From: Spongilla lacustris
Taxonomy: Eukaryota > Porifera > Demospongiae > Spongillida > Spongillidae
Direction of reading: 5' to 3'
NCBI GenBank assembly: GCA_949361645.1
Contig: OX442420.1
Location: 4,881,882-4,945,881, forward strand
DNA: 64,000 nucleotides
Shown here: positions 25,919-40,474 of the stretch, piece by piece
Position numbering within the stretch: position 1 is the stretch's first letter
How the letters are laid out: each line of letters starts with the position of its first letter
Notes under the pieces: generated by a model
Told to the model about the DNA's origin: nothing
The model's input: only the letters and a program-made list of their open reading frames with translations
Databases searched by the model: none
Translations under genes and position numbers: made by a program

Positions 25919-27753
25919 GTGGTGCCTACGTTTTTAACTTCTCACATTTTGTGTTGTAGATCTGAACTACTGTAGACATGTACATGTTTGTGCATGTAGA
26001 GCGAGGGGGGGGCAAAAAACAAAGTGGAAGACACCATCCCCCAACTTTGAAGAGCTCATTGAGAGCATCACGAATATGCTATTCTTTTTTTCAGGGGGGT
26101 CTAGGAAAAAAAGTTATGAGGTATCAAAGTTGGGGGGGGGGGGGGTCTTGGCCAAAAAAAATTTAAAAAAAAAAATTCATCACTTTTCTTAATTTTTTTT
26201 TTGGAACTTTAGCTCGCACTACAGCAACATAATGATGGAATCATATTGTTTGTAATGTTCATGGGTGTCCAATTCGTGCAAAGATATGGCTTAACTGCCT
26301 ATCTAGTGCGATTGTAAGCTATTTCATTGTGGAAAGCATATTATCACGTGACTGAGACACAATTCGTGGGCGTGGCCTTCATACCAATTCACTAACCAAT
26401 AGTGCAACAATTGAAGCGTCGCAAAGCAATGTAAAGATAAAAACTATACTAACGCTACTAAGTAAGCCACGGATACACCTGGTACTAAGTAACATGCATG
26501 AGGTCACGCCTCACGCGAGCATGCCCCGCCTGCTATTGTTTAAACGAGTACTTTACCAAATCATGAACGATAATGCGTGCCGTTCTTCAAAATCTTGTTG
26601 GAGTACCGCAAACCTTAATTGATGGGCAGGGATGTAATATTCGATAGGCCTACAGCCTGTGCATTACGTCATGGCACGAGAGACTAGGTATCACGAAATT
26701 CTATGGTACAAGTGAAACAGCGTCTCCAGCTGCAAGCGACGAAGTGACAACACCTACAACAGCAATCTACAACGAAGCCTGCTTTAAATTTGTAATATTA
26801 TCTTAACTGTAGGTGTGGTCAATTGTCAATTACGTAATTATTTTAAGGGGCGTGGGCGAAAAATGGGCGTGGTCGAAGGCGGAGGGGGGGGGGGGGTTGA
26901 CCTGGCCCTTGGTTTTAAGAATTTTTGGGATGGTGTCTATAACTTTTTTTTTTGCCCCCCCCTCGATGTAGAGAGTAAATTTTATCTGGTGTGGATGCAT
27001 TAGTGGTGAAATAGTTACCAGCTGCCCTATCGGTACTGATTGCGGTGGGTCTGCACCCGTGGTTGATTTATATAGACAACCAAGGCGCCTTGCTTTGCCT
27101 AAGCACTGGAAACTACGGTACTGTACGATCCCGAGTAGCAAAACACGTAAGTGCCATTTTGAATGTCACATAAATTGCACGCACAGTCACAGCTACAATG
27201 TGGCACGATGAAGACATCAGAATTCATGACCACACAAGTGAAGTTAGCAGACCCTACACTGTCAGAGATGTCAACAGATCTAGACATTACCAGTGTAACC
27301 CAGTTTCACCTGTGCCCCACGGCCACTATATACACTGGCACATACATTTTAGCAGATATACAACAGCCTAGGGCTAGGTATACGCAAGTACGTAGTTGAT
27401 GGATCCATTACATTTGTAGGGTCTGCTAACTCCACTTGTGTGGTAATGAATTCTGATGTCTTCATCGTGCCACATTGTAGCTGTGACTGTGCATGCAATT
27501 TATGTGACATTCAAAATGGCACTTACATGTTTTGCTACTCGCGTACAGTAGTTCCCAGTAGCAGTAAGGGCAAAACGCCCTCTGTTGTCTATATAAACCA
27601 ACCACGGGTGCAGACCCACCGCAATCAGTACCGATAGGGCAGATAACTATATTCACCACTAACAGCATCCATACCAGATAAAATTTACTCTGTACATGTA
27701 CATGTCTACAGTAGTTCAGATCTGAAGAGACAAACGTAGGCACGTATGTACAC
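25919..27753. mobile_element. Foldback element in the right side of element A
   Basis: The ends GTGCCTACGTTT and AAACGTAGGCAC are inverted repeats. Arms of about 350 bp (25920-25993 plus 26966-27260, against 27410-27750) pair through TCTGAACTACTGTAGACATG, AGTAAATTTTATCTGG and GAATTCATGACC-type blocks. In the left arm of element A the corresponding text runs straight from CATACGTGCA to CAGCAATTCAG, so this block is an insertion specific to the right side. The target duplication is unclear. It contains a younger insertion (26002-26965). Confidence 0.6.
26002..26965. mobile_element. hAT-like non-autonomous element with 8-bp duplication
   Basis: Termini CGAGGGGGGGGCAAAAAA and its near reverse complement extend about 45 bp inward to ACACCATCCC. 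It is flanked by ATGTAGAG at 25994-26001 and 26966-26973, a perfect 8-bp duplication. Removing it restores the paired arm of the surrounding foldback. No coding region was recognised in its 964 bp. Eight-base duplications are typical of hAT but also occur in other superfamilies. Confidence 0.75.
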
Positions 27754-28475
27754 TCTACAAATGGAGGCTGCTTCAGTGGTGGTATTCCATTTGTCCAATG
27801 CGAGCTGGTAACTCCACTTGTAGTTGATGGTTCCCCTAACAGTAAGTCCTCTTGTAGTGTGGGGGTTAATGGTTTCACAGGTAGTGGCTTCATTTGCATT
27901 TGCAGTGATGAGCTGGTGTTAGTACTGTGTGGGGCTAGGATAGGGGGCCTTTGTGGCTTGCCCCAGTGTTTGGGGCCGGCTCCATTTCAAGGTTCCACTT
28001 CACATGCTGGGGTCTAGTTTTGTGACGACCCCATTCAACCCTGGTAATGTGGCGGCTGGCAGCTCTTCTGTTGGCAGTCTGATTACACCATATGTACGAG
28101 GGGTGTTTAGGGGTGGGTGGGTGGGTGGGTGGGTGGGTGGGAGGGCTGGTTGTGTGGGGACTGTGAGTGCTATAGAGTAAGGGGTGGCCTGGGCCTCGGA
28201 TACAACTTGCAGTAAAGGAGGATAGGTAGTGGGAGATAGGGCCATGGTGGCGAATGCGGCATGTGTGAATCATTAATGAGGGAGCCCCCAATGACCCTGT
28301 AGGATTTTTTAGTACCTGGTTGCTCCCTTGCTGGCAGTCTGATAACTCCATCTGCAATTGCTCCACTGATGCACTGGTGCTAACTGGACATGTAGTGTGG
28401 GGCTATTAAGTTAACTTGCATTAATGATTCTGTCCGCATGAAGTGAGGGAGCTGACCTGATTGGACGCAGGGCCA
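27750..28475. repeat. Element A right inner arm block
   Basis: Reverse complement of 6850-7545, with GGGTGGGTGGGTGGG in place of the long poly-C tract of the left arm. Confidence 0.85.
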
Positions 28476-31400
28476 TAACAGGGTATAAATGGGACCAATG
28501 AATTGACCACACAACAGACACACATACAGAGTGTAAATGGGACCATGGATATGATCACAAGTACAGGTGTAAATGGGATCATGGATTTGAACACAAGTAC
28601 AGGGTGTAAATCGCACCAAGGATTTCACCCCATAAGAGACAAAAGTACAGGGTGTTAATCAGACCATGGATTTGACCCCACAACAGCCAAAAGTACAGGG
28701 TGTACAAGTGTAAATGGGAGCATGCGTTTGACCCCACAACAGACACGAGTACACAAGTACAGGATGGGACCATGGATTTGATCACAAGTACAGGGTGTAA
28801 ATCAGACCATGGATTGACCCCACAACAGACAAAAGTACAGGTGTAAATGGGAGCATGAGTTTAACCCCACAACAGACAAAAGTACAAGGGTGTAAATGGG
28901 ACCAAGCATTTGACCCCAAAACAGACACAAATACAGGGTGTAAATGAGACCATGGATTTGATCACAAGTACAGGCTGGGTGTAAATGGGACCATGGATTT
29001 GATCACAATTCCAGGAGTAAATCGGACCATGGATTTGACCCCAAAACAGACACAAGTACAGGGTGTAAATGGAACCATGGAGCATGAATTTGACCCCACA
29101 ACAGACAAAAGTACAAGGGTGTAAATGGGACCATGCATTTGACCCCAAAACAGATACAAATACAGGGTGTAAATGGGACCATGGATTTGATCACAAGTAC
29201 AGGCTGGGTGTAAATGGGACCATGGATTTGATCACACATACAGGGAGTAAATCAGACCATGGATTTGACCTCAAAACAGACACAAGTACAGGGTGTAAAT
29301 GGAACCATGGATCATGGATTTGACCCCACAACAGACAGAAGTACAGGGTGTAAATGGGACCATGGATTTGACCCCACAACATACACAAATACAGGGTGTA
29401 AATGAGACCATGGATTTGATCACAAGTACAGGCTGGGTGTAAATGGGACCATGGATTTGATCACAAAAACAGGGAGTAAATCGGACCATGGATTTGACCC
29501 CACAACAGCCAAAAGTACAGGGTGTAAATGGGAGCATGAGTTTGACCCCACAACAGACACGAGTACACAAGTACAGGATGGGACCATGGATTTGATCACA
29601 AGTACAGGGTGTAAATCAGACCATGGATTGACCCCACAACAGACAAAAGTACAGGTGTAAATGGGAGCATGAGTTTGACCCCACAACAGACAAAAGTACA
29701 AGGGTGTAAATGGGACCATGCATTTGACCCCACAACATACACAAATACAGGGTGTAAATGAGACCATGGATTTGATCACACGTACAGGCTGGGTGTAAAT
29801 GGGACCATGGATTTGATCACAAGTACAGGGAGTAAATCGGACCTTGGATTTGACCCCAAAACAGACACAAGTACAGGGTGTAAATGGAACCATGGATCAT
29901 GGATTTGACCCCACAATAGACACAAGTACAGGGTGTAAATGGGACCATGGATTTGACCCCACAACAGACAGAAGTACAGGGTGTAAATGGGACCATAGAT
30001 TTGACTAGGAAGCAGACAAAAGTACCCAGTGCAAATGGGAGCATGATTTTGATCGCATAACAGACACAAGTACAGGTTGTAAATCGGACCATGGATTTGA
30101 TCTTAAAACAGACTCAAGTACAGGGTGTAAATGAGAGCATGAGTTTGACCCCATAATAGACACAAGTACAGGGTGTAAATGGGACCATGGATTTGACCCC
30201 ACAACATACACAAATACAGGGTGTAAATGAGACCATGGATTTGATCACAAGTACAGGCTGGATGTAAATGGGACCATGGATTTGATCACAAGTACAGGGA
30301 GTAAATCGGACCATGGATTTGACCCCAAAACAGACACAAGTACAGGGTGTAAATGGAACCATGGATCATGGATTTGACCCCACAATAGACACAAGTACAG
30401 GGTGTACATGTAAATGGGACCATGGATTTGACCCCACAACAGACAGAAGTACACGGTGTAAATGGGACCATAGATTTGACCCTAAAGCAGACAAAAGTAC
30501 CCAGTGCAAATGGGAGCATGAGTTTGACCGCATAACAGACACAAGTACAGGTTGTAAATCGGACCATGGATTTGATCTTACAACAGACTCAAGAACAGGG
30601 TGTAAATGGGAGCATGAGTTTGACCCCATAATAGACACAAGTACACGGTGTAAATGATGGATTTGACCCCACAACATACACAAGTACAGGGTGTAAATGG
30701 GATCATGGATTTGACCCCACAACATACACAAGTACAGGTATAAATGGGACCATACATTTCACCCTAAACAGACTCAACTACAGGGTGTAAATGGGACCAT
30801 AGATTTGACCCCACAACAGACACAAGTACACGGTGTAAATGGAACCATGGATTTGACCCCACAGCATACTCAAGTACAGGGTGTAAAGCAAATGGAATCA
30901 TGGATTTGATCCCACAATAGACACTAGTACAGGATGTAAATGGGACCATGGATTTGATCCCACAACAGACACATACACCATGTATATCCCACAATAGACA
31001 CAACAAGTACAGGGTGTAAATGGGACCAATGATTTGACCCCAAAACATACACAAGTACAGGGTGTAAATGGAACCATGGATTTGACCCCACAGCATACTC
31101 AAGTACAGGGTGTAAAGCAAATGGAATCATGGATTTGATCCCACAATAGACACTAGTACAGGATGTAAATGGGACCATGGATTTGATCCCACAACAGACA
31201 CATACACCATGTATATCCCACAACAGACACAAGTACAGGGTGTAAATGGGACCATAGATCTGACCCTAAAACAGACTAAAGTACAGGGTGTTAATGGGAC
31301 CATGCATTTGACCCCACAACAGACACAAGTACAGGGTTAAATGGGACCATGGATGTGACCCTAAAACAGACACAAGTACTAGGTGTAAATGGGAGCATGA

Positions 31401-32160
31401 GTTTGATCCCACAACAGACACAAGTACAGGGTGTAAATGCGACCATGAATTAAATCTCACAACAGACCAAGTATAGGGTGTAAATGGAACCATGGTTTTG
31501 ACCTCAAAACACACACGAATACAGGGTGTAAATTGGACCATGGATTTGATCACACATACAGGGAGTAAATGGGACCATGGATTTGACCCCAAAACAGACA
31601 CAGGTACAGGGTGTAAATGGAACCATGGATCATGGATTTGACCCCACAATAGACACAAGTACAGGGTGTAAATGGGACCATGGATTTGACCCAACAACAG
31701 GCACAAGTACAGGGTGTAAATGGAACCATGGAGCATACTCAAGTACAGGGTGTACATGGGATCATGGATTTGACCCCACAATAGACACAAGTACAGGGTG
31801 TAAATGGGACCATAGATTTGACCCCACAACAGACACAAGTGCTGGTGTAAATGGGATCATAGATTTGACCCTAAACAGACTCAAGTACAGGGTGTAAATG
31901 GGATCATGCATTTGACCCCACAACAGACACAAGTACAGGACCATGGATTTGACCCCACAATTGATACACCTACAGTGTGTAAATGGGACCATGCATTTGA
32001 CCCTAAACAGACACAAGTACAGGGTGTAAATGGGACCATGGATTTGACCCCAAACTACACAAGTACAGGATGTACATGTAAATGGACCATGGATTTGATC
32101 CCACAACGGGGACCATGGATATTATCCCACAACAGACACAAGTGCACGGTGTAAATGGGA
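28475..32160 (-). repeat. Element A right minisatellite, 37/48-bp units
   Basis: Same units as 3612-6850 in reverse (GGGTGTAAATGGGACCATGG, ATTTGACCCCACAACAGACA). Unit order matches the left arm near the TIR but differs farther in: the 712-bp higher-order block of the left arm is absent, and a different local duplication is present at about 30880-31220. Confidence 0.93.
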
Positions 32161-32164
32161 CCAC

Positions 32165-32865
32165 CGTCGTCACTGTACTAGCATAGATCTAGTAACCTTT
32201 CTCACGATCGTCGTATTCGCACCGCTCGAACTTCACGTCCGCCGATTGAAACTCTTATGATCAGATCTTGTCTTCAGTTGACGTCGCCATAAAGTTTATG
32301 TACGCAGAAGATAACGAAATAGGGATCGAATAGTATAACAACTGCATGTGAGTCCGACCGGGAGATGGATTCACGTATCCAGCGCAGAGTAGGTGTGGCT
32401 ATAAGTTATCGAAGTGTCAGCCCACAGGAAGTAGTTGCATATTCATGTATTTGGTGCATGGAAGCGGGTCACGCACGTACAACGGCGCGATTCGAGCGGG
32501 AAACTTGTACCAACTTTGCGCCGCTGTATCTCCGTAACGGATGACATAAAAATTAACGAACAGAACAAATCGATAGGTATACGACCTCTCTACCTACAAA
32601 CCGAATTTGAAGCGATTTGATTACTCCTACAGAAAGTTATGGCAGGTTTTAACCCACAGGGGTATCGGACGTTGCAATACTGGCACGGAGCAAGTGCAAG
32701 ACCCCAAAAAGTATTTTGCCATAGAGAAATGGTGTAGTATGAAGTGTTGAAAATAGGAAGTTGATAGCGTTAACCGTTCGGAAGATATAGCAATTCAAAA
32801 GAGAAGCATTTTTATAACATTTTATATATATATACACGAAGGGCCATTTTGTCGGAAACTGTCCC
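32165..32865 (-). repeat. Element A right terminal inverted repeat
   Basis: Reverse partner of 2922-3605, ending CGGAAACTGTCCC at 32865. It is followed by ATAT and, after 12 bp in total, by the start of element B. Confidence 0.88.
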
Positions 32866-32877
32866 ATATAATTTTAT

Positions 32878-33440
32878 GGGACAGTTTCCGCGAAAATGTC
32901 CGACTTTTATAACACTATAATATAATAAAAATGCTTCTTGTTTGAATCGCTATATCTTCCGAACGCTGAACGCTATCGACTTCCTATTTTCAACAGTTCA
33001 TACTACACCATTTCTCTATGACAAATTACATTTTGAAGTCTTGCACTTGCTCCACACCTGTATTGCAACGTTCGATACCCCACCGGGTTCAAACCCGCCA
33101 TAACTTTAGATAGGAGTAATCAAATCGCTTCAAATTCGGTTTGTAGGTACAGAGGTCCTATACCTATCGATTCGTTCTGTTCGTTATTTTTTATGTAATC
33201 CGTTACGGAGATACAGCTTTTCAAAGTAAGCGCATGTTTCCCGCTCGAATCGCGCCTGTATATGAGGATGAAACTGCTTCCATACCCCGGAGCACATGAA
33301 TATTCAACTAGATCCCGTGGGCTGGGACATACAGTAGTTTGAGGAATACTCACGTGATTTAATGCAGCAATTGGTTAGTTAATTGCTATTTACAGTTCCC
33401 AGACCTTTTTTGTAAGGCGGACCTTTTGGCGGGTGCACCT
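32878..33440 (+). repeat. Element B left terminal inverted repeat
   Basis: Begins GGGACAGTTTCCGCGAAAAT and carries all landmarks of the family (CCTATACCTATCGATT, TCCGTTACGGAGATACAGC, ATGAATATTCAACTA). It diverges from A and is closest to its own partner at 47905-48407. Confidence 0.88.
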
Positions 33441-33589
33441 CGCCTCTTTAATTCCACGGACGATTTCGAACGGCCCAGTGCGAAAACGACGATATATATC
33501 TAAGATGAATGCTCGGATGAATGGGTGGTGGAGATTGGGAGCTGTAGAAGTTTTCTTTCGTAAGCTAAACTGCCCGCAGTGTCAGTGAA

Positions 33590-36500
33590 CATGTGGAGCA
33601 TGGCAGATAGCTGTGGGGTGGTGCAGACAGCTGTGGAGCATGGCAGATAGCTGTGGATAGCTGTAAAGCATGGCAGATAGCTGTGTGCTCGTATGGCAGA
33701 TAGCTATGGAGCATGGCAGATAGCTGTGTGCTCGTATGGCATATAGCTGTGGAGCATGGCATATAGCTGTGGAGCATGGCAGATAGCTGTGACGCATGGC
33801 AGATAGCTGTGGAGCATGGCAGATAGCTGTGGAGCATGGCAGATAGCTATGGAGCATGGCAGATAGCTGTGTGCTCGTATGGCATATAGCTGTGGAGCAT
33901 TGCGTATAGCTGTGGAGCATGGCATATAGCTGTGGAGCATGGCAGATAGCTGTGAAGCATGGCAGATAGCTGTGGAGCATGGCAGATAGCTGTGTGCTCG
34001 TATGGCATATAGCTGTGGATCATGGCAGATAGCTGTGGATCATGGCAGATAGCTGTGGATCATGGCAGTTAGCTGTGGATCATGGCAGTTAGCTGTGGAG
34101 TATGGCAGATAGCTGTGGAACATGGCAGATAGCTGTGGAACATGGCAGATAGCCGTGGAGCATGGCAGATAGCTATGTGCTCGTATGGCAAATAGCTGTG
34201 GAGTATAGCAGATAGCTGTTGAGCATGGCAGATAGCTGTGAAGCATGGCAGATAGCTTGGAGCATGGCAGATAGCTGTGAAGTATGGCAGATAGCTGTGT
34301 GCTCGTATCACAGATAGCTATGGAGAATGGCAGATAGATGTGGAGCATGGCAGATAGCTGTGGAGCATGTCAGATAGCTGTGGAGCATGGCAGATAGCTG
34401 TGGATCATGGCAGATAGCTGTGGATCATGGCAGATAGCTGTGGATCATGGCAGTTAGCTGTGGAGTATGGCAGATAGCTGTGGAACATGGCAGATAGCTG
34501 TGGAACATGGCAGATAGCCGTGGAGCATGGCAGATAGCTATGTGCTCGTATGGCAAATAGCTGTGGAGTATAGCAGATAGCTGTTGAGCATGGCAGATAG
34601 CTGTGAAGCATGGCAGATAGCTTGGAGCATGGCAGATAGCTGTGAAGTATGGCAGATAGCTGTGTGCTCGTATCACAGATAGCTATGGAGAATGGCAGAT
34701 AGATGTGGAGCATGGCAGATAGCTGTGGAGCATGTCAGATAGCTGTGGAGCATGGCAGATAGCTGTGGAGTATGGCAGATACACTGTAGCTGTGGATCAT
34801 GGCAGATAGCTGTGTGCTCGTATGGCAGATAGCTATGGAGCACGGTAGATAGCTGTGGAGCATGGCAGATAGCTGTATGGCCGATAGCTATGGAGGATCA
34901 CAGATAGCTGTGGAGTAGGGCAGATAGCTGTGTAGCAGGCAGATAGCTGTGGAGCATGGCAGATAGCTGTGAAGTATGGCAGATAGCTGTGGAGCATGGC
35001 AGATAGCTGCAGTGGAGCATGGCAGATAGCTGTGAAGTAGCTGTGGAGCATGGCAGATAGCTGTGGAGCATGTCAGATAGCTGTGGAGCATGGCAATAGC
35101 TGTGGAGCATGGCAGATAGCTGTGGAGCATGGCAGATAGCTGTGGAGCATGGCAGATAGCTGTGGAGCATGGCAGATAGCTGTGTGCTCGTATGGCAGAG
35201 CATGGCAGATAGCGGTGGAACATGGCAGATAGCTATGGAGCATGGCACATAGCTGTGAAGTATGGCAGATAGCTGTGTGCTTGTATGGCAGATAGCTATG
35301 GAGTATTGCAGATAGCTGTGCGCTGGTATGGCAGATAGCTATGGAGTATGGCAGATAGCTATGGCACATGGGAGATAGCTGTGAAGCATGGCAGATAGCT
35401 ATTGAGCATGGCAGATAGCTGTGGAGCATGGCAGATACAGTAGCTGTGTGCTCATATGGCAGATAACTATGGAGCATGGCTAGCTGTGGCGCATGGCAGA
35501 TAGCTGTGGAACATGGCAGATAGCTGTGGAGCATGGCAGATAGCTGTGGAGCATGGCAGATAGCTGTGGAGCATGGCAGATTGCTGCATGTGTAGCATCA
35601 ATGGCAGATAGCTGCTTGTAGAGTATGGCAGATAGCTGTTGAGCATGGCAGATAGCCGTGGAGCATGGCAGATAGCTGTGTGCTTGTATGGCAAATAGCT
35701 GTGTGCTTGTATGGCAGATAGCTGTGTGCTTGTATGGCAGATAGCTGTGTGCTTGTATGGCAGATAGCTGTGGAGCATGGCAGATAGCTGTGGAGCATGG
35801 CAGATAGCTGTGGAGCATGTCAGATAGCTGTGGAGCATGGCAGATAGCTGTGGAGTATGGCAGATACACTGTAGCTGTGGATCATGGCAGATAGCTGTGT
35901 GCTCGTATGGCAGATAGCTATGGAGCACGGTAGATAGCTGTGGAGCATGGCAGATAGCTGTATGGCAGATAGCTATGGAGGATCACAGATAGCTGTGGAG
36001 TAGGGCAGATAGCTGTGTAGCAGGCAGATAGCTGTGGAGCAGGGCAGACAGCTGTGAAGTATGGTAGATAGCTGTGGAGCATGGCAGATAGCTGCAGTGG
36101 AGCATGGCAGATAGCTGTGAAGTAGCTGTGGAGCATGGCAGATAGCTGTGGAGCATGGCAGATCGCTGTGGAGCATGGCAGATAGCTGTGTGCTCGTATG
36201 GCAGAGCATGGCAGATAGCGGTGGATCATGGCAGATAGCTATGGAGCATGGCACATAGCTGTGAAGTATGGCAGATAGCTGTGTGCTTGTATGGCAGATA
36301 GCTATGGAGTATTGCAGATAGCTGTGTGCTGGTACGGCAGATAGCTATGGAGTATGGCAGATAGCTATGGCACATGGGAGATAGCTGTGAAGCATGGCAG
36401 ATAGCTGTTGAGCATGGCAGATAGCTGTGAAGTATGGCAGATAGCTGTGTGCTAATGTGCTTTTACGGCAGATAGCTATGGAGAATTGCAGATAGCTATG

Positions 36501-39500
36501 GCACATGGGAGATAGCTGTGAAGCATTGCAGATACACTGTAGTTGTGGATGGCAGATAGCTGTGTGTTCGTATGGCTGATAGCTATGGAGCATGGGAGAT
36601 AGCTGTATGGCAGATAGCTATGGAGCATGGGAGATAGCTGTATGGCAGATAGCTATAGAGCATGGCCGATAGCTGTGGAGCATGGCAGATACAGTAGCTG
36701 TGCGCATGTGCTCATATGGCAGATAACTATGGAGCATGGCTAGCTGTGGAACATGGCAGATAGCTGTGGAGCATGGCAGATAGCTGTATGGCAGATAGCT
36801 ATGGAGGATCACAGATAGCTGTGGAGTATGGCAGATAGCTGTGTAGCAGGCAGATAGCTGTGGAGCATGGCAGATAGCTGTGTGCTCGTATGGCAGATAG
36901 CTATGGAGCACGGTAGATAGCTATGGAGCATGGCAGATAGCTGTATGGCAGATAGCTATGGAGGATCACAGATAGCTGTGGAGTATGGCAGATAGCTGTG
37001 TAGCAGGCAGATAGCTGTGGAGCATGGCAGATAGCTGTGAATTATGGCAGATAGCTGTGGAGCATGGCAGATAGCTGCAGTGGAGCATGGCAGATAGCTG
37101 TGAAGTAGCTGTGGAGCATGCACTGCAAAAAACAAAGAGTGAGATTTAATCTATTGAAGATTAAACCACAGTCAAAAACGATTTAATCTAATCAATTTAC
37201 GATTGTGGTTTAATCTTCAATAGATTAAATCCACTCTTTGTTTTTAGCAGTGTGGCAGATAGCTGTGGAGCATGGCAGATTGCTGTGGAGCATGGCAGAT
37301 AGCTGTGTGCTCGTATGGCTGAGCATGGCAGATAGCTATGGAACATGGCAGATAGCTATGGAACATGGCACATAGCTGTGAAGTATGGCAGATAGCTGTG
37401 TGCTTGTATGGCAGATAGCTATGGAGTATTGCAGATAGCTGTGTGCTGGTATGGCAGATAGCTATGGAGTATGGCAGATAGCTATGGCACATGGGAGATA
37501 GCTGTGAAGCATGGCAGATAGCTGTTGAGCATGGCAGATAGCTGTGAAGTATGGCAGATAGCTGTGTGCTAATGTGCTTGTATGGCAGATAGCTATGGAG
37601 AATTGCAGATAGCTATGGCACATGGGAGATAGCTGTGAAGCATTGCAGATACACTGTAGTTGTGGATGGCAGATAGCTGTGTGTTCGTATGGCAGATTGC
37701 TATGGAGCATGGGAGATAGCTGTATGGCAGATAGCTATGGAGCATGGGAGATAGCTGTATGGCAGATAGCTATGGAGCATGGCCGATAGCTGTGGAGCAT
37801 GGCAGATACAGTAGCTGTGTGCTCATATGGCAGATAACTATGGAGCATGGCTAGCTGTGGCGCATGGCAGATAGCTGTGGAACATGGCAGATAGCTGTGG
37901 AGCATGGCAGATTGCTGCATGTGTAACATCAATGGCAGATAGCTGCTTGTAGAGTATGGCAGATAGCTGTTGAGCATGGCAGATAGCTGTGGAGCATGGC
38001 AGATAGCTGTGGAGCATGGCAGATAGCTGTGGAGCATGGCAGATAGCTGTGGAGCATGGCAGATAGCTATGGAGCATGGCAGATAGCTATGGAGCATGGC
38101 AGATAGCTGTGTGCTCATATGGCAGAGCATGGCAGATAGCGGTGGATCATGGCAGATAGCTATGGAGCATGGCACATAGCTGTGAAGTATGGCAGATAGC
38201 TGTGTGCTTGTATGGCAGATAGCTATGGAGTATTGCAGATAGCTGTGTGCTGGTACGGCAGATAGCTATGGAGTATGGCAGATAGCTATGGCATATGGGA
38301 GATAGCTGTGAAGCATGGCAGATAGCTGTTGAGCATGGCAGATAGCTGTGAAGTATGGCAGATAGCTGTGTGCTAATGTGATTGTATGGCAGATAGCTAT
38401 GGAGAATTGCAGATAGCTATGGCACATGGGAGATAGCTGTGAAGCATTGCAGATACACTGTAGTTGTGGATGGCAGATAGCTGTGTGCTCGTATGGCAGA
38501 TAGCTATGGAGCATGGGAGATAGCTGTATGGCAGATAGCTATGGAGCATGGCCGATAGCTGTGGAGCATGGCAGATACAGTAGCTGTGTGCTCATATGGC
38601 AGATAACTATGGAGCATGGCTATCTGTGGCGCATGGCAGATAGCTGTGGAACATGGCAGATAGCTGTGGAGCATGGCAGATAGCTGTGGAGCATGGCAGA
38701 TTGCTACATGTGTAGCATCAATGGCAGATAGCTGCTTGTAGAGTATGGCAGATAGCTGTTGAGCATGGCAGATAGCCGTGGAGCATGACAGATAGCTGTG
38801 TGCTTGTATGGCAGATAGCTGTGTGCTTGTATGGCAGTTAGCTGTGGAGCATGGCAGATGGCAGATAGCTGTGGAGCATGTCAGATAGCTGTGGAGCATG
38901 GCAGATAGTTATGGAGCATGTCAGATAGCTGTGGAGTATGGCAGATAGCTGTGGAGCATGGCAGATAGCTGTGGAGCATGGCAGATAGCTATGGAGCATG
39001 GCAGATAGCTGTGGAGTATAGCAGATAGCTGTTGAGTATAGCAGATAGCTGTGGAGCATGGCAGATAGCTGTGAATAGCTGTGTGCTAATGTGCTTGTAT
39101 GGCAGATAGCTGTGTGCTAATGTGCTTGTATGGCAGATAGCTATGGAGAATTGCAGAAAGCTATGGCACATGGGAGATAGCTGTGAAGCATTGCAGATAC
39201 ACTGTAGTGGATGGCAGCTGTGTGCTCGTATGGCAGATAGCTATGGAGCATGGGAGATAGCTGTATGGCAGATAGCTATGGAGCATGGCAGATAGCTGTG
39301 GAGCATGGTAGATACAGTAGCTGTGTGCTCATATGGCAGATAACTATGGAGCATGGCTATCTGTGGCGCATGGCAGATAGCTTTGGAACATGGCAGATAG
39401 CTGTGGAGCATGGCAGATAGCTGTGGAGCATGGCAGATAGCTGTGGAGCATGGCAGATAGCTGTGGAGCATGGCAGATAGCTGTGGAGCATGGCAGATAG

Positions 39501-40335
39501 CTGTGAAGTATGGCAGATAGCTGTGTGCTAATGTGCTTGTATGGCAGATAGCTATGGAGAATTGCAGATAGCTATGGCACATGGGAGATAGCTATGGAGA
39601 ATTGCAGATAGCTATGGCACATGGGAGATAGCTGTGAAGCATTGCAGATACACTGTAGTTGTGGATGGCAGATAGCTGTGGGCTCGTATGGCAGATAGCT
39701 ATGGAGCATGGCAGATAGCTGTGGAGCATGGCAGATACAGTAGCTGTGTGCTCATATGGCAGATAACTATGGAGCATGGCTAGCTGTGGCGCATGGCAGA
39801 TAGCTGTGGAACATGGCAGATAGCCGTGGAACATCAAATGGCAGATAGCTGTGGAGCATGGCAGCGAGCTTTGGAGCATGGCAGATAGCTGGGCAGATAG
39901 CTGTGGAGCATGGCAGATAGCTGTGGAGCATGGCAGATAGCTGTGGAGTATGGCAGATATCTGTGTGCTCGTATGGCAGATAGCTATGGAGCATGGAAGA
40001 TAACTGTACGGCAGATAGCTATGGGAGTATGGCAGATAGCTGTGGAGCATCAATGCAGATAGCTGCAAGTGTAGCATCAATGCTTGTGGAGTATGGCAGA
40101 TAGCTGTTGAGCATGGCAGATAGCTATGGAGCATGGCAGATAGCTATGTGCTCGTATGGCAGATAGCTGTGTAGCATGGCAGGTAGCTGTGGAGTATGGC
40201 AGATAGCTGTGGAGTATGGCAGATAGCCGTGGAGCATGGCAGATAGCTGTTGAGCATTGCAGATAGCTGTGGAGTATGGCATATAGCTGTGGAGCATGGC
40301 TGATAGCTGTGTAGCATGGCATATAGCTGTGTAGA
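33590..40335. repeat. Element B 20-bp minisatellite, about 6.7 kb
   Basis: The basic unit is CTGTGGAGCATGGCAGATAG, with frequent variant units GTGTGCTCGTATGGCAGATA and many point variants (GAAGTATGG, GGATCATGG, TATGGCACATGGG). Variant units recur in fixed order, giving higher-order repeats of several hundred bp, for example around 34030-34390 against 34395-34755, and repeated blocks between 36.2 and 39.6 kb. Minus-strand frames of the type MLHSYLPCSTAICHAPQLSA are repeat artefacts. A single related unit occurs in element C near 49120, a possible progenitor. Confidence 0.96.
37121..37252. mobile_element. 132-bp palindromic MITE inside the 20-bp array
   Basis: CACTGCAAAAAACAAAGAGT at one end and its reverse complement at the other; the arms pair over almost the whole length (GATTTAATCTATTGAAGATT, AAACCACA). 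The interrupted unit reads GAGCATG..TGGCAG, which implies a 2-bp duplication TG. It is the only foreign sequence seen in the array. Confidence 0.85.
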
Positions 40336-40474
40336 AGACAGAGGAGTAACCACATGCAGTATACAACTACTGTGAAGCGGTCCCTACAGCAGACAGCAGT
40401 GGAATGAGCACACCCTTCTGCTGATTACCATTAATAATTAGTAATTAAAAAAACACTGCACTCAGAAAGGATGG

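Noticed and set aside
33590..40335. CRISPR-like array of regular short repeats
   Set aside because: Units of 20 bp are contiguous with no unique spacers, and the genome is clearly eukaryotic with introns.
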